Source: Paracoccaceae bacterium
GTDB lineage: Bacteria; Pseudomonadota; Alphaproteobacteria; Rhodobacterales; Rhodobacteraceae
Direction of reading: 5' to 3'
DNA length: 6,210 nt
NCBI GenBank assembly: GCA_003447515.1
Contig: DLZA01000375.1
Span: forward strand, 2,084 to 8,293
Part shown: positions 6,122 through 6,210 of the stretch, piece by piece
How the letters are laid out: every line of letters begins with the position of its first letter
Position numbering within the stretch: position 1 is the first letter of the stretch
Position numbers and translations under genes: made by a program
Notes under the pieces: model-generated
What the model was told of the DNA's origin: nothing
The model's input: the letters and a program-made list of their open reading frames with translations, nothing else
Databases searched by the model: none

Positions 6122-6210
6122 TTAGAACAGGAGCTAGCCCACAAGTTAGCAAACAGCAACATTGTCTAGCCCCCTATATTCGCCCCTTGATTTTTGGTTT
6201 CTCTAATAAG
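6122..6210. other. 3' tail with no assignable feature
   Basis: The 89 bases after the metallohydrolase stop contain no strong hairpin with a T-run, no ribosome-binding site followed by a convincing start, and no recognisable protein on either strand. A weak GCTAG/TTAGC pairing around 6133-6150 is too short to call a terminator. The operon may continue beyond the window or end here. Confidence 0.4.

Noticed and set aside
1..6210. CRISPR arrays, tRNA/rRNA genes, complete insertion sequences
   Set aside because: No regularly spaced direct repeats, cloverleaf-like sequence, rRNA-like segments or intact transposase gene with terminal inverted repeats were seen on either strand.

Overview
This looks like a catabolic island from a mid-GC proteobacterium, most likely an alphaproteobacterium of the Rhodobacterales/Roseobacter type. 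The lineage is inferred from the TRAP transporter, the gene families, the use of a TTG start and the GC-rich hairpin after the binding-protein gene. No rRNA or tRNA is present to confirm it, and genus cannot be read from this window.

Layout. Positions 1-118 hold the N-terminus of a leftward creatininase-family amidohydrolase that runs off the left edge. An AT-rich divergent intergenic region (119-278) follows, with a perfect 12-bp palindrome and an extended -10-like element. A rightward, tightly packed tripartite TRAP transporter comes next: DctQ-like small membrane subunit (279-821), DctM-like large membrane subunit (818-2101, ATGA overlap) and DctP-like periplasmic binding protein (2130-3173). 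A strong GC hairpin at 3182-3205 closes that unit. A 273-bp stretch without a convincing gene (3206-3478) holds a palindrome and a short unexplained minus-strand open frame.

A second rightward set encodes three enzymes: a D-serine dehydratase/D-threonine aldolase-like PLP enzyme (3479-4552), a RidA-family imine/enamine deaminase (4626-4994) and an amidohydrolase/deacetylase-type metallohydrolase (4991-6121). The last two are joined by an ATGA overlap. The final 89 bases show nothing I can assign.

How the genes may work together (inference). The TRAP system imports a carboxylate-bearing compound. The metallohydrolase, and perhaps the divergent creatininase-like enzyme, hydrolyse an acyl, ester or amide bond to release a D-configured beta-hydroxy amino acid. 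The PLP enzyme dehydrates or cleaves it, and RidA hydrolyses the reactive enamine/imine to a 2-keto acid. The individual families are well known. The combination and its substrate are the part worth checking.
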